64,000 bases of DNA from CAVPTL01 sp963729195 (GTDB lineage: Bacteria; Actinomycetota; Thermoleophilia; Gaiellales; JAICJC01), in the NCBI GenBank assembly GCA_963729195.1, contig CAVSNF010000020.1, positions 186,001-250,000 on the forward strand, written 5' to 3'. This document shows positions 48,232 through 57,847 of the stretch, one piece after another; positions within the stretch are counted from its first letter, which is position 1; each line of letters starts with the position of its first letter. Made by a program: the position numbers and the translations under genes. The notes below the pieces were generated by a model, which was not told the origin of the DNA, ran no database searches, and saw only the letters and a program-made list of their open reading frames with translations.

Positions 48232-49040
48232 CCTGCGACACCGGAGTCCGTCGGAGCGTGAGCGACAGCACCAGGGCGAACGACTCGATCAGCCGGGAGT
48301 CGTCGTCGCCCAACGGCCGCTCGCCCGAGTCGATCCCGAGCGCACCCACCACGTCGTCGGCTGACCCGATCGGGATGGCCGACACGCCGCTGGCGCCGGA
48401 TGGCCGCGAGTGTGGCGGCCTCACCGTATCGAGCCTCCTGCGAGACCCGCTGGGCGGCCTGCCGGGCGGCCTCGTCGTCTCCGTAGCCCTCGTCGATCTC
48501 GCCCAGACCGGTGTCGATCGCAACCAGGTGGATGCCCTTGAGGCGGGTGACGGTGCGCAGGCCGTGCAGACCGTCGAGGATGCTCACCAGTGGGTCGGAG
48601 CTGTGGGCGATCTCCTCTCCGCTGGCCAGCAGGAAGCGCGCGTCGTGGGCGCGGCGGCCGGCCAGCAGAACGGCGTCGCGCCGGCGGCTGGCGGAGACGG
48701 CCACGATCACGGCCACGACGATGTAGATCACAAACGCCGCAACGCTGTCGCTGGACTCGATCCGAAACGAGTGGTACGGCACCGTGAAGAAGAAGTTGAA
48801 GGCGCCGGCTCCCACAGCCGCAACGCCCAGCGCCGCCCACACTCCGCCCACGGTCGATACCAGCACCGGGACGAGCAGCACCAGCGCGATCGTGCCCGAG
48901 TGGAGGTTGTCGCGGAACGGATAGACGGCCACCGACAGCGCCGCCAGCAGCGCGATCCCGGGGATGATCCCGCTCAGCGCGCGGCTGAGGGCGTCGGTGT
49001 CCTGGGCGGGCAGACGCTCGTCAAGGTGCTTCTCGCCCAT
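48215..49040 (-). CDS. DUF4118-GAF membrane sensor without kinase domain
   Basis: About 275 aa. Four-helix DUF4118 region (ALVLLVPVLVSTVGGVWAAL, GAFNFFFTVPYHSFRI) followed by a charged linker and a GAF domain (SILDGLHGLRTVTRLKGIHL ... VGALGIDSGERPLGDDDSRL). There is no HisKA or ATPase domain, so it cannot act as a kinase alone. One frame change lies near 48400. ATG 49040 overlaps the stop of the upstream HisKA-only gene (TGATG), implying coupled expression of two complementary pieces. Confidence 0.8.
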
Positions 49041-49432
49041 CAGCTCACAGCTCCTCTCTCCGACCCCAGCAGCTCGCCGGGGTTGGAGAGCAGCCGGTCA
49101 AGTCTGGCGGCCTCCGTCGCGATCGTCGTGGTCAGCTGCTCGCGCTCGTCCGGCTCGAGCTCGAGATCGGGGCGCTTCAGGGTCGAGGCCGCCATCATGA
49201 TCGATGCAAGTGGTGAGCGAAGCTCGTGACCGACGCTGCGCAGCACGGCCTCGGTGGTGGCGTCGGTGAGCCGTCTCGCCTCCGCTTCGAACCGGTCCTG
49301 GGCGGCGCGTTGGCGTTCCCGCTCCAACTGTGCGAGTGCCGTCGTGACGTCCGCCGCCGCCTCCCGGCGTCTCGATCGCGCCAGTCCGAGCAGTGTGGAG
49401 GTGAGCGTTGCCATGCCCTCACGGTAGTCCAC
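49040..49432 (-). CDS. HisKA (DHp)-only protein
   Basis: 130 aa from GTG 49432, or 124 aa from ATG 49414. A long helical stretch leads to the HisKA motif LRSVGHELRSPLASIMMAAS with phospho-acceptor His, then ATEAARLDRLLSNPGELLGS, where a normal kinase would continue into the N-box of the ATPase domain. The protein stops there, so it has a dimerisation/phosphotransfer helix pair but no catalytic domain. It could be phosphorylated by another kinase or act as a phosphotransfer adaptor. It is coupled to the DUF4118-GAF gene. Confidence 0.72.
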   Translation of the reverse strand: MDYREGMATLTSTLLGLARSRRREAAADVTTALAQLERERQRAAQDRFEAEARRLTDATTEAVLRSVGHELRSPLASIMMAASTLKRPDLELEPDEREQLTTTIATEAARLDRLLSNPGELLGSERGAVS

Positions 49433-49468
49433 AAAAACGGCTCCAGAGGCCGTGTTGAGGCCGTTTTA
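49433..49468 (-). terminator. Intrinsic terminator-like hairpin after kdpE
   Basis: On the minus strand the arms AAAACGGC and GCCGTTTT (8 bp) enclose 18 nt, and the 3' arm runs into TTTTTG. The first arm includes the kdpE stop codon. This would end the kdp operon before the HisKA-only gene. Confidence 0.5.
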
Positions 49469-50191
49469 AGGAAGACTCCGGGAATCTTCAGGGGATATTG
49501 AGACGGCCGGTTCGACCAGGCGGTAGCCCGCGCCGGGCTCGGTAATCAGGTATCGCGGCCGGGTCGGATCCGGTTCGATCTTCTGCCGCAGGCGGGACAC
49601 GTACACGTGCAGGTAGTTTGCGTCGGTCTGGTAGGCGACGCCCCAGACCCGTTCCAGGATCGTGTGGTGGGTGAGCAGCCGGCCGACGTTTTGGAGGAAC
49701 AGCTTGAGTAGCTCGAACTCGGTGGGCGTCACGTGCACCGGTTCCCCGGACACGGTCACGAGCTGGGCGGTGAGGTCGATGGTGATCTCGCCCACGGTGA
49801 TCTGGGTGTCCGACGGCGAGGGCACGATCCTGCGCAGCAGCGCCCGCAGCCGGGCCAGCAGCTCCTCGATCCCGAAGGGCTTGGTGACATAGTCGTCGGC
49901 CCCGACGTCGAGCGCCTTCACCTTCTGGCGCTCCTCTCCGATCGCCGACAGGATCAGGATCGGGACGGTGCTGTATGTCCGGATCTCGCGGCAGACGTCG
50001 ATCCCGCTGCCGTCGGGGAGCACCAGGTCGAGGATGATCGCGTCGGGGTTGCGGGTGGCCGCCAGCACCAGCGCCTGGGACGCGGTGGCCGCGCGGTCGA
50101 CGTCGTACCCAGCGGCCCGCAGCGTGGTGGCCAGTGCATTCAGGATCGGCACCTCGTCATCAACGACGAGCACGCGGGTGTGTTCGGTCAT
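49466..50191 (-). CDS. kdpE: Response regulator KdpE
   Basis: 241 aa, intact. Receiver: TRVLVVDDEVPILNALATTL with phospho-acceptor Asp in IILDLVLPDGSG and conserved Lys in DDYVTKPFG. C-terminal OmpR-type winged helix: PTEFELLKLFLQNVGRLLTH and YVSRLRQKIEPDPTRPRYLI. ATG 50191 overlaps the kdpD stop (ATGA). It is the last gene of the kdp operon and is expected to activate the pump genes when potassium is scarce. Candidate binding repeats lie at 58500-58536. Confidence 0.92.
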   Translation of the reverse strand: MTEHTRVLVVDDEVPILNALATTLRAAGYDVDRAATASQALVLAATRNPDAIILDLVLPDGSGIDVCREIRTYSTVPILILSAIGEERQKVKALDVGADDYVTKPFGIEELLARLRALLRRIVPSPSDTQITVGEITIDLTAQLVTVSGEPVHVTPTEFELLKLFLQNVGRLLTHHTILERVWGVAYQTDANYLHVYVSRLRQKIEPDPTRPRYLITEPGAGYRLVEPAVSISPEDSRSLP

Positions 50192-52085
50192 CCCACCGGG
50201 AGGGCGAAGGCGAACGAGGCCCCTTGCCCGGGTTGCGACTCGGCCCACACCTGGCCGCCGTTGGCCTCCGCGAATCCCCGAGCGATCGCGAGTCCCAGGC
50301 CGGCTCCACTCTGGGCCTGGCCCGTCGGGGTAGAACGGTTCGAAGATTCGCTCCGAGCTCGTCGGCGGCGATGCCCGGGCCGTGGTCGACCACCCGCAGA
50401 ATGACCTCGCGGCGCGTGCTGGTGCCGCGTACCAGGACCGGCTCGGTCGGGGTCGGAGTAGCGTAGTGCGTTCTCGACCAGGTTGACCAGCACCCGCTGG
50501 GCGTGGATCGGGTCGACCCGCACCGGCGGGAGGTCGGCCGGAGACCCGTCGATCTCGACGCGATCGGCGTCGTGGCCCAACGCCGCCGATCGCCTGGGCG
50601 ACCAGCGCCTCGGGCGGCCACAGCTCGGCGACCGGGACGGCCGCCCCGGCCTGCATCCGGGAGAGATCGAGCAGGTTCGAGACCAGCCGGGTGAGCCGGT
50701 CGGTCTCGATCTGGATGGTGTCGAGCAGCTGGCTGCCGGTCGCCGTCACTCGAGCTGGTAGTGCGGCGTTCTTCAGACCTGTCGACCGCCATCCTGATCG
50801 CGGTGATCGGCGTCCGCAGGTCGTGGCTGACCGCGCGCAGCACCGCCGTCTTGGCGGCGTCGCTGCGGCGCAGGCGTGTCGGCCTGCGACGGCCCGCTCG
50901 GTACAGCGCGCTCGCGATCCGACGCGACGGCCAGCAGCGACGCCAGCGCCGGCAGGAAGCGCCGGCGCGCCGTGAGGCTCGGCGCGGCCCGGACGTCGAG
51001 GTAGACGGTGCCGATCGTGCGGCCGTCGACCGTCAGCGGCAGCGGCGACTCGCCGGCCGGTGCCGGGTGCGGCGGGCCGAGCTCGATCCGGGCGGTGTCG
51101 CGCGCCGAGCACCGCGGCGGTGTCGCGCGAGAGCTCGTCGAGCTGTCGGTGACCGTTCCGCCCTCGCAGCAGCGACGTCGCCAGCCGGGCGATCACCGCG
51201 GTCTCGACCTCTCGCTGCTCGGCGTCCACCGCCCGCTGCGCGGGACCGAGCGGCCTGCAGGCTGACGACCACGGCGGTGACGAGGAACACCGCCAGCACC
51301 AGCCAGTTGCGCGAGTCGGCGAGCGTGAACGAGTGCACCGGCGGCAGGAAGAACCAGTTGAACGCCAGCATGCACGCCACCGAGACGACCACCGAGTACG
51401 CCGAGCCCGAACGCCAGCGCGATCGGCAGCACCGCGAACACGTACAGGATGCCCAGGCTGATGACCGGCACGATCGGCTTGAGCAGCGCGATGGCGAGGG
51501 TCACGACGGTGACGGCGGCGACGCTCGAGAGCACCGCCACGACGTGCCGCCTGCGGTCCGCGCAGAAGCGCCGCCCGGTGGAAGCCGGTCTCGATCTCGG
51601 AAAGCACGTGGGTGGTCATTGACGGCGCCTCCGGTGACGGCCGCAGCACCACCATCTCGGTGGGGGCGTGGGTCAGCGCCCAGGCCAGGTCGTGCTCGTC
51701 GAATCCGCGGGTGCCGTTGGTCGACGCCGGCAGGATCACGCGGTCGAACTCTTCCACCGACCACAGCTGTTTCAGCGCGTCTCGCAGCGACCGGCCTCGC
51801 TCCATGCGCGCGTCCACCGCGATGTTGGCCCGAGCCGGCCTGGTTCTCGACCGTCCTCGAGCGTCGGCAGAGCCGCCTCCACCTGATCGTGCATCGGGCT
51901 GTCGATCGGATAGCTGAGCGGGACGACGATCAGGTAGGCGGGCACGATGCGTCGCATCCTCGGCGCGCGCGATCCGAAGGGCGGCGTCGAGCACGACCTG
52001 GTCGAGCTGGCCGTCCGAGAAGGCCACCAGGATCCGCCGTCCCGAGCCGGGATTCTCGTGGCTGCTTGCGGGAGAGCCAGTTCAT
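50188..52085 (-). CDS. Sensor kinase KdpD, C-terminal part (USP, DUF4118, GAF, HisKA, HATPase)
   Basis: About 630 aa encoded from ATG 52085, which overlaps the stop of the preceding KdpD N-terminal gene (ATGA). It begins with a universal-stress-type domain (ILVAFSDGQLDQVVLDAALR ... RVILPASTNGTRGFDEHDLA), then four membrane helices (SLGILYVFAVLPIALAFGLG; MLAFNWFFLPPVHSFTLADS), a GAF region, HisKA with His in RAVSHDLRTPITAIRMAVDR, and HATPase (QRVLVNLVENALRYSDPD; GAGLGLAIARGFAEANGGQV). About ten frame changes are needed. An in-frame ATG at 51619, just before the membrane part, might separate the USP piece as its own gene. Confidence 0.8.
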
Positions 52086-53235
52086 GGTTCCGGCCCCGCT
52101 CGCTTGCTGCGATCTGCGCACAGCCGGATATCGACTCCGGGAAGCGCCTCGACCAGGCGATGCAGCAGCGACCGCCCCAACATCAGATCGAGGCGCCGCT
52201 CGACGGGCGCCTCCAGGAAGACGTAGGTGGTGCCGCGATCCGCGGCGACCCGCGCGACGGCGGCCACCGGGTCGGCGATCCTCCTCCTCGAGGAAGTGGA
52301 TGCCGAGCAGCACCGCCAGGCGTCGCAGGGCGGCCAGCGCCACCCGCTCGTCATCGGTCAGGCGCGCACCCGGGCGGTGCGCCCACAGCGCGTCGACGTC
52401 GACCGCGCCCAGCCGCTGGCCCGAGCGCCACGCTCTGCGCATCAGCCGCTGTGCGGCCGGCCGCGGCTCGACCAGCACCAGGATGCGGTCGCGGACCAGC
52501 TGTGGATGACGCCTCGCCGATGGCAGCGGCGGCGCGCTGCCGGGACTGGACGTCCTCGGCCACCTCGCGCAGCGCCAGCTGGCGCAGCGACGACAGCCTC
52601 TCGGCGCTGAAGAAGTTGGAGAGGGCGGTGTCCACCCGATCCTTCGGGTACACCTTGCCCGCGCGGATACGGTCGCGCAGCTCTTCGGGCGTGAGGTCGA
52701 CCAGCACCACCTCGTCGGCGTCGTCGAGCACCTGGTCGGGGAAGGTCTCTCGCACGCGCACGCCGGTCACCTCGAAGATCACGTCGTTGAGGCTCTCCAG
52801 GTGCTGGATGTTGACGGTCGAGATCACGTCGATACCCGCTGCCAGCACCTCGGCCACGTCCTCGTAGCGCTTGACGTTGCGCCCGCCGGGGGCGTTGGTG
52901 TGCGCCAGCTCGTCGATCAGCGCGAGCTCGGGCACACGCCTGAGCACCGCGTCCACGTCCATCTCCTCGAGCCAGACGCCGGCGTGCTGGACGCGCCGGC
53001 GAGGCACCTGTTCGAGTCCCTCTGCCAGCGCGATCGTGTCCTTGCGGTCGTGGGGTTCGAGGTAGCCGATCACCACGTCGATGCCGGAGTCGGCCGCCTG
53101 CTGGCCCTCCAGCAGCATGCGGTAGGTCTTGCCGACCCCGGCGGCTGCGCCGAGCAGGATCCGGTGGTGGCCGCGGCGGGTCTCACTCGTAGCCTCACGT
53201 TCCAGCTCACCTTCGCTGCCACGCCGCGCCTCCAC
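52082..53235 (-). CDS. kdpD: Sensor protein KdpD, N-terminal input domain with USP domain
   Basis: About 385 aa. GTG 53235 lies within the end of kdpB (about 29-nt overlap). The KdpD domain carries its Walker-type loop ILLGAAAGVGKTYRMLLEGQ, VVIGYLEPHDRKDTIALAEG and LALIDELAHTNAPGGRNVKR, which bind nucleotide. A universal-stress domain follows (VLVEPRPAAQRLMRRAWRSG ... GTTYVFLEAPVERRLDLMLG). Frame changes lie near 52505 and 52285. The gene stops at 52082, overlapping the start of the transmembrane kinase part, so the usual single KdpD chain appears as two proteins. In family members this input half senses internal potassium and c-di-AMP. Confidence 0.85.
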
Positions 53236-55362
53236 CTTCCTGCTCAGCGCCCAGCACGTTGTGGATGATCAGGTCGATCAGCTTGATCCCGATGAACGGA
53301 AGCATGATCCCTCCGAGGCCGTAGACCAGCAGGTTGCGTCGCAGCAGCGCCGTCGCGCCGACCGCCCGGTAGCGCACCCCGCGAAGCGACAGCGGGATCA
53401 GGAACGGGATGATGATGCGCGTTGAAGATCACCGCCGAGATGATCGCGCTGGTGGGTGTGCCCAGGTGCATGACGTTGATCGTCCAAAGCGGTCCGTGCT
53501 CGCCCGGTTTGGCGGCGTAGGTGTAGGCGAACATCGCCGGCAGGATGGCGAAGTACTTGGCCACGTCGTTTGCGATCGAGAAGGTGGTGAGCGAGCCGCG
53601 GGTGATCAGCAGCTGCTTTCCGACCTCGACGATCTCGATCAGCTTGGTCGGATTGGAGTCGAGGTCGATCATGTTGCCGGCTTCCTTGGCGGCCTGGGTG
53701 CCGGTGTTCATGGCCACCCCCACGTCGGCTTTGGCCAGTGCCGGGGCGTCGTTGGTGCCGTCTCCGGTCATCGCCACCATCCGGCCCTTGGCCTGCTCCT
53801 CCTGGATCAGCGCCATCTTGGCCTCCGGCGTGGCCTGGGCGAGGAAGTCGTCGACCCCGGCCTCCTCGGCGATGACCGCGGCAGTGACGGGGTTGTCGCC
53901 GGTGATCATCACGGTGCGGATCCCCATCCGGCGCAGCTCGTCGAACCGCTCGCGGATGCCGCCCTTGACGATGTCCTTGAGGTGGATCACACCCAGCACG
54001 AAGTTGTCGCGGGCCACCACCAGCGGGGTGCCGCCGCTGGACGCGACCCGCTGCACCGCGTCGCTGACCTCGGCCGGGAACCGTCCGCCGTTGGACTCGA
54101 CGAACTCCTGGATCGCGTCCGGCGCTCCCTTGCGGATGTGGGTGCCGCCGACGTCGACACCGCTCATGCGAGTCTGCGCGGTGAACGGGATGAACTCCGC
54201 CTGCAGCTCGCGAGAGCTCGTGCCCGCGGATCCCGTACTGCTTGGCCAGAACGACGATGGAGCGGCCCTCCGGCGTCTCGTCGGCCAGGGACGCCAGCTG
54301 CGCGGCCTCGGCCAGGTCGTGCTCGTCGACGCCCTCGGCGGGGATGAACTCGGACGCCTGGCGGTTGCCGAGCGTGATCGTGCCGGTCTTGTCCAGCAGC
54401 AGCACGTCGATGTCGCCGGCGGCCTCGACCGCGCGTCCGGACATCGCCAGCACGTTTCGCCGCACCAGCCGGTCCATGCCGGCGATGCCGATGCACGAGA
54501 GCAGCGCCCCGATGGTGGTCGGGATCAAGGCCACCAGCAGTGCGATCAGCACGGTGGTGGACAGTCCTGTGTGGGCGTAGGAGGCAAACGGCGCCAGGGT
54601 GGCGGTGGCCACCACGAACACGATCGTGAGGCCCGGCCAGCAGGATGTTGAGCGCGATCTCGTTCGGCGTCTTGCGCCGCTCGGCGCCCTCGACCAGGGC
54701 GATCATGCGGTCGAGGAACGACTTGCCGGGCTCCTGGGTGACCTGCACCACCAGCTCGTCTGACAGCAGCCGGGTGCCGCCGGTCACGGCCGAGCGGTCG
54801 CCGCCGGCCTCACGGATCACGGGGGCCGACTCGCCGGTGATGGCGGACTCGTCGACCGAGCCGGCACCCTCGACGACGTCGCCGTCGGCGGGGATCACCT
54901 CACCCGCGCGCTACGAGCACGCGGTCGCCGCGCTGGAGCTCGGAGGCGGGCGACTTCCTCGATCGCGCCGGAGTCGGTGCGGCGATGGGCGAGCGTGGTC
55001 GTGCGGGTGGCCCGCAGCGTGTCGGCCTGGGCCTTGCCGCGGCCTTCCGCGACCGCCTCGGCGATGTTGGCGAAGATCACCGTCAGCCACAGCCAGAACG
55101 ACACGACCGCGGTGAACCACAGCGTGTGTCCGTCGCCGCGGAACGCCGCCAGGATGGCGATACCGGTGGTGATCGCCGAGCCGATCTCGACGATGAACAT
55201 CACCGGGTTGTGGATCTGGTGGCGGGGATCGAGCTTGACGAACGATTCCTTGGTGGCCTGCCAGACGATCTCCTTGGTGAAGAGCTTGGCCGGCCGGCGC
55301 GCGTCCTCACCCGCCGGAGTGGGGGGAGTCGGAGCCACCGGCGCGAGTGCTGGTTCTGTCAT
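53207..55362 (-). CDS. kdpB: Potassium-transporting ATPase subunit B
   Basis: About 718 aa, P-type ATPase that powers the pump. ATG 55362 overlaps the kdpC stop (ATGA), so kdpB follows kdpC here. Features: N-terminal DPRHQIHNPVMFIVEIGSAI, actuator ESAITGESAPVIREAG (the TGES loop), phosphorylation site VLLLDKTGTITLGNRQASEF, nucleotide-domain GGTHIRKGAPDAIQEF and hinge MVAMTGDGTNDAPALAKADV, and C-terminal helices DLIIHNVLGA. Frame changes are needed near 54950, 54635, 54225 and 53420. It forms the membrane complex with KdpF, KdpA and KdpC. Confidence 0.95.
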
Positions 55363-55948
55363 TTTCCTGTCCGATCAAGTGCAAGGTTGAGGTTCAGGAC
55401 GTTCACGCCCGGCTCTCCGAAGAGGCCGAGGAAGCGTCCGTCGGTGTTCTGGCTGATCAGGTTCTTGACCGTTGCCAGGGGAAGGTTTCTGACCGCCGCG
55501 ATCCTGGGTGCCTGCAGGTTTGCGTAGGCCTCAGAGATCTGGGGGTCGACTCCCGAGAACGACGCGGTGACCGCATCACTGGGGATGTCGCTCGCCTTCA
55601 GGCCGGGGTTGTACGGGCCCTCGAGCTTGAGCAGCGCTTTGACCCGCTGCTGCACGGTCTTGAACAGCTCCGAGCTGTTGGGGCCGAGGTTCGACCCACC
55701 CGTGGCCATGCCGTTGTAGGCCGGGCTGGTGGCCGACGGCCGTTCCAGGAAGTACTGCGGCTTGGTGAAGTTCTGGGCGATCAGCGACGAGCCCACTGTG
55801 CTGGCCGTCGTTGGAGATGAGGCTGCCGTCGGCCTGCGACGAGAACGCGGCCTGCGATATCAGCAAGCATCACCGTTGGATAGATGAGGCCGAACGCGAT
55901 CACGCTCATGACGACCACGATCAGCGAGCGGCGCAGCTCGACAACCAT
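55359..55948 (-). CDS. kdpC: Potassium-transporting ATPase subunit C
   Basis: About 196 aa. ATG 55948 directly follows the kdpA stop (TAAATG). Single N-terminal membrane helix (RSLIVVVMSVIAFGLIYPTV), then the periplasmic domain: SLIAQNFTKPQYFLERPSAT (family Q-x-F-x-x-P-x-Y-F-x-x-R-P-S motif), DIPSDAVTASFSGVDPQISE and the end LISQNTDGRFLGLFGEPGVN, which are hallmark KdpC sequences. Frame changes lie near 55865 and 55805. KdpC stabilises the KdpA/KdpB complex. Its position between kdpA and kdpB is unusual; the textbook order is A-B-C. Confidence 0.94.
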
Positions 55949-57679
55949 TTAGAACAACCTCCCATTCGAAAGCTGCTCGACCAGCGGCCCGAGCGCGAGC
56001 GCGGGCAGGATCGTGAGCGCGGAAATCAGGATGATCACGCCGACGATCATCACTCCGAACATCGGCGTGTCGTTACGCAGCGTGCCCGCTCCTGCAGGAT
56101 GCACCCGCTTGCCTGCCAGCGAACCGGCTACACACAGCGTGGTGATGATCAGGACAAACCGTCCCAGCATCATGCCGACGCCGCCCATGTAGTCGGCCAG
56201 GTTGTATCCCTGGCCGCCGGTGTAGCCGGCGAAGGCGCTGCCGTTGTTATTGCCCTGTGACGTGTAGGCGTACAGCGCTTCGCTGAAACCGTGGGCGCTG
56301 GTGTTGTACATCGATATCAACCCGGCGTGTGTCGCGACCGCAATCGCGGTCATCACCAGCACCACGATCGGCACGAATACGGTTCCGACCAGCGCCAGCT
56401 TGATCTGTTTGGCCTCGACCTTCTTCCCCAGGTACTCCGGGGTTCGGCCGACCATCAGACCGGCGATGAACACCGCCAGGATGATGTACAGGAGCATGCC
56501 GTTCATTCCCACCCCGACACCGCCCGGCGTGATCTCGCCCATGAAGATGTTGACCAGCGCGACCGCGCCTCCGAGTGGTGTCATCGAGTCATGGCTCGAG
56601 ACCACCGCCCCGGTCGAGGTGTTGGTCGTCCCCACCGTGAATACTCCGGTCTCGGCCAGGCCGTAGCGCGTCTCCTTGCCCTCCATGTTGCCGCCGCTCT
56701 GGGTGCTGCTCGCACTCACATTCACGCCGGCGTTGCGGAGCACGGCGGAGCCGTGCTGCTCGGAGGGCACGTTGATGGCGATGCCGATCAGGAAGATCAC
56801 GGCGACCGCCGAGAAGATCGTCCAGGCATGCCGCATGGCGTTGATGGCCTTGCCGAACATGAAGATCGAGCCGAACGGAATCAGCAGCTCGAGGAACAGC
56901 TCGAAGTAGCCGGTGAAGCTGGTCGGGCTCTCAAACGGTGCTGCCGAGTTGGCGTTGAAGAACCCGCCGCCGTTGGTGCCCAGATGCTTGATCGCGATCT
57001 GGGATGCGACCGGGCCGCGGGCGATGTCCTGCGTCGCCCCCTGCAGCGTGTGGACGACCGCGTGGCCCGAGAAGGTGTCGGGGACGCCCTGCGAGACCAG
57101 CACGATCGCGCCCACCACCGAGATCGGCAGCAGGATGAAGACCAGCGAGCGGTACAGGTCGACCCAGAAGTTGCCGAGCGTCTTCAGGCTGCGGTTCGAG
57201 AATCCCCGAATGACCGCCGCCAGCACCGCCATCCCGACCGCTGCCGAGACGAAGTTCTGCACCGCCAGGCCGGCCATCTGGGTGAGGTAGGACATGGTCG
57301 ACTCACCCACGTAGTACTGCCAGTTGGTGTTGGTGAGGAAGCTGGTGGCGGTGTTGAAGGCCAGGCCGGCGTTGACCGACGGCATCCCGTCGGGGTTCAG
57401 CGGCAGGTGGTTTTGAATCCGCAGCTGCACGTACAGCACGATCACGAAGATGAGGCTGACTGCAATCACGCTGATCGAGTAGCCCTGCCAGGACTGCTCC
57501 TCGTTGTCTCGATTGATTCTCAGCAGCCGCAGCAGGCCCCGTTCCCCTGCACCCAACACGCGGGTCGAGCGCGGGCCCGAGGAGAAGTACACCCAGGCCA
57601 TGTAGCTGCCGAAAAACCGTGCGGCCACCGTGAGGATGACCAGGAAGACCGCGATCTGCGCGATACCGAGCGTGGTCAC
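55949..57679 (-). CDS. kdpA: Potassium-transporting ATPase subunit A
   Basis: 576 aa, intact. GTG 57679 overlaps the kdpF stop (GTGA). KdpA is the potassium-selective channel-like subunit with ten membrane helices and four selectivity-filter segments; here TNGGGFFNANSAAPFESPT, GVGMNGMLLYIILAVFIAG and LVGRT-type MVGRTPEYLGKKVE are readily seen. The N-terminus MTTLGIAQIAVFLVILTVAA is the first helix. It ends NGRLF right before kdpC. Confidence 0.96.
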   Translation of the reverse strand: MTTLGIAQIAVFLVILTVAARFFGSYMAWVYFSSGPRSTRVLGAGERGLLRLLRINRDNEEQSWQGYSISVIAVSLIFVIVLYVQLRIQNHLPLNPDGMPSVNAGLAFNTATSFLTNTNWQYYVGESTMSYLTQMAGLAVQNFVSAAVGMAVLAAVIRGFSNRSLKTLGNFWVDLYRSLVFILLPISVVGAIVLVSQGVPDTFSGHAVVHTLQGATQDIARGPVASQIAIKHLGTNGGGFFNANSAAPFESPTSFTGYFELFLELLIPFGSIFMFGKAINAMRHAWTIFSAVAVIFLIGIAINVPSEQHGSAVLRNAGVNVSASSTQSGGNMEGKETRYGLAETGVFTVGTTNTSTGAVVSSHDSMTPLGGAVALVNIFMGEITPGGVGVGMNGMLLYIILAVFIAGLMVGRTPEYLGKKVEAKQIKLALVGTVFVPIVVLVMTAIAVATHAGLISMYNTSAHGFSEALYAYTSQGNNNGSAFAGYTGGQGYNLADYMGGVGMMLGRFVLIITTLCVAGSLAGKRVHPAGAGTLRNDTPMFGVMIVGVIILISALTILPALALGPLVEQLSNGRLF

Positions 57680-57764
57680 AGGTTCTCACCCGGAAAAGGG
57701 CGTAACAGAGGTACAGGAACGCGGCGATTGACATGAACAGCCCAAAGATGCTTCCGCCGCTCAT
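57676..57764 (-). CDS. kdpF: Potassium-transporting ATPase subunit F (tiny)
   Basis: 29-residue single-helix peptide: MSGGSIFGLFMSIAAFLYLC then YALF and, after restoring one base, GENL-stop overlapping the kdpA start. The span is 89 nt, one short of a codon multiple, which suggests a collapsed C or G in the CCGGG stretch near 57690. Size, one membrane helix and position match KdpF, which stabilises the Kdp complex in the membrane. The start ATG overlaps the stop of the preceding 27-residue peptide (TGATG). Confidence 0.75.
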
Positions 57765-57847
57765 CACACCCGCTCCAGCGCCCAGACGAGGCCGACCATG
57801 GCGGCCAGAAGGCCCACCATCAGCACCACTGAATAGACATCCAGCAT
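57764..57847 (-). CDS. 27-residue membrane peptide ahead of kdpF
   Basis: An intact tiny gene: MLDVYSVVLMVGLLAAMVGL followed by VWALERV. GGAG lies 7 nt before ATG 57847, an excellent ribosome site, and the start overlaps the upstream gene's stop (TAATG). It is almost entirely one membrane helix with a C-terminal Glu-Arg. It sits immediately before kdpF with a TGATG overlap, so it is translated with the Kdp subunits. It is probably a second KdpF-like accessory peptide; function is unknown. Confidence 0.65.
   Translation of the reverse strand: MLDVYSVVLMVGLLAAMVGLVWALERV

Noticed and set aside
55811..57736. Plus-strand open frames of up to 481 codons opposite kdpA and kdpC
   Set aside because: kdpA is intact and strongly conserved on the minus strand; the opposite frames show only low-complexity charged sequence.
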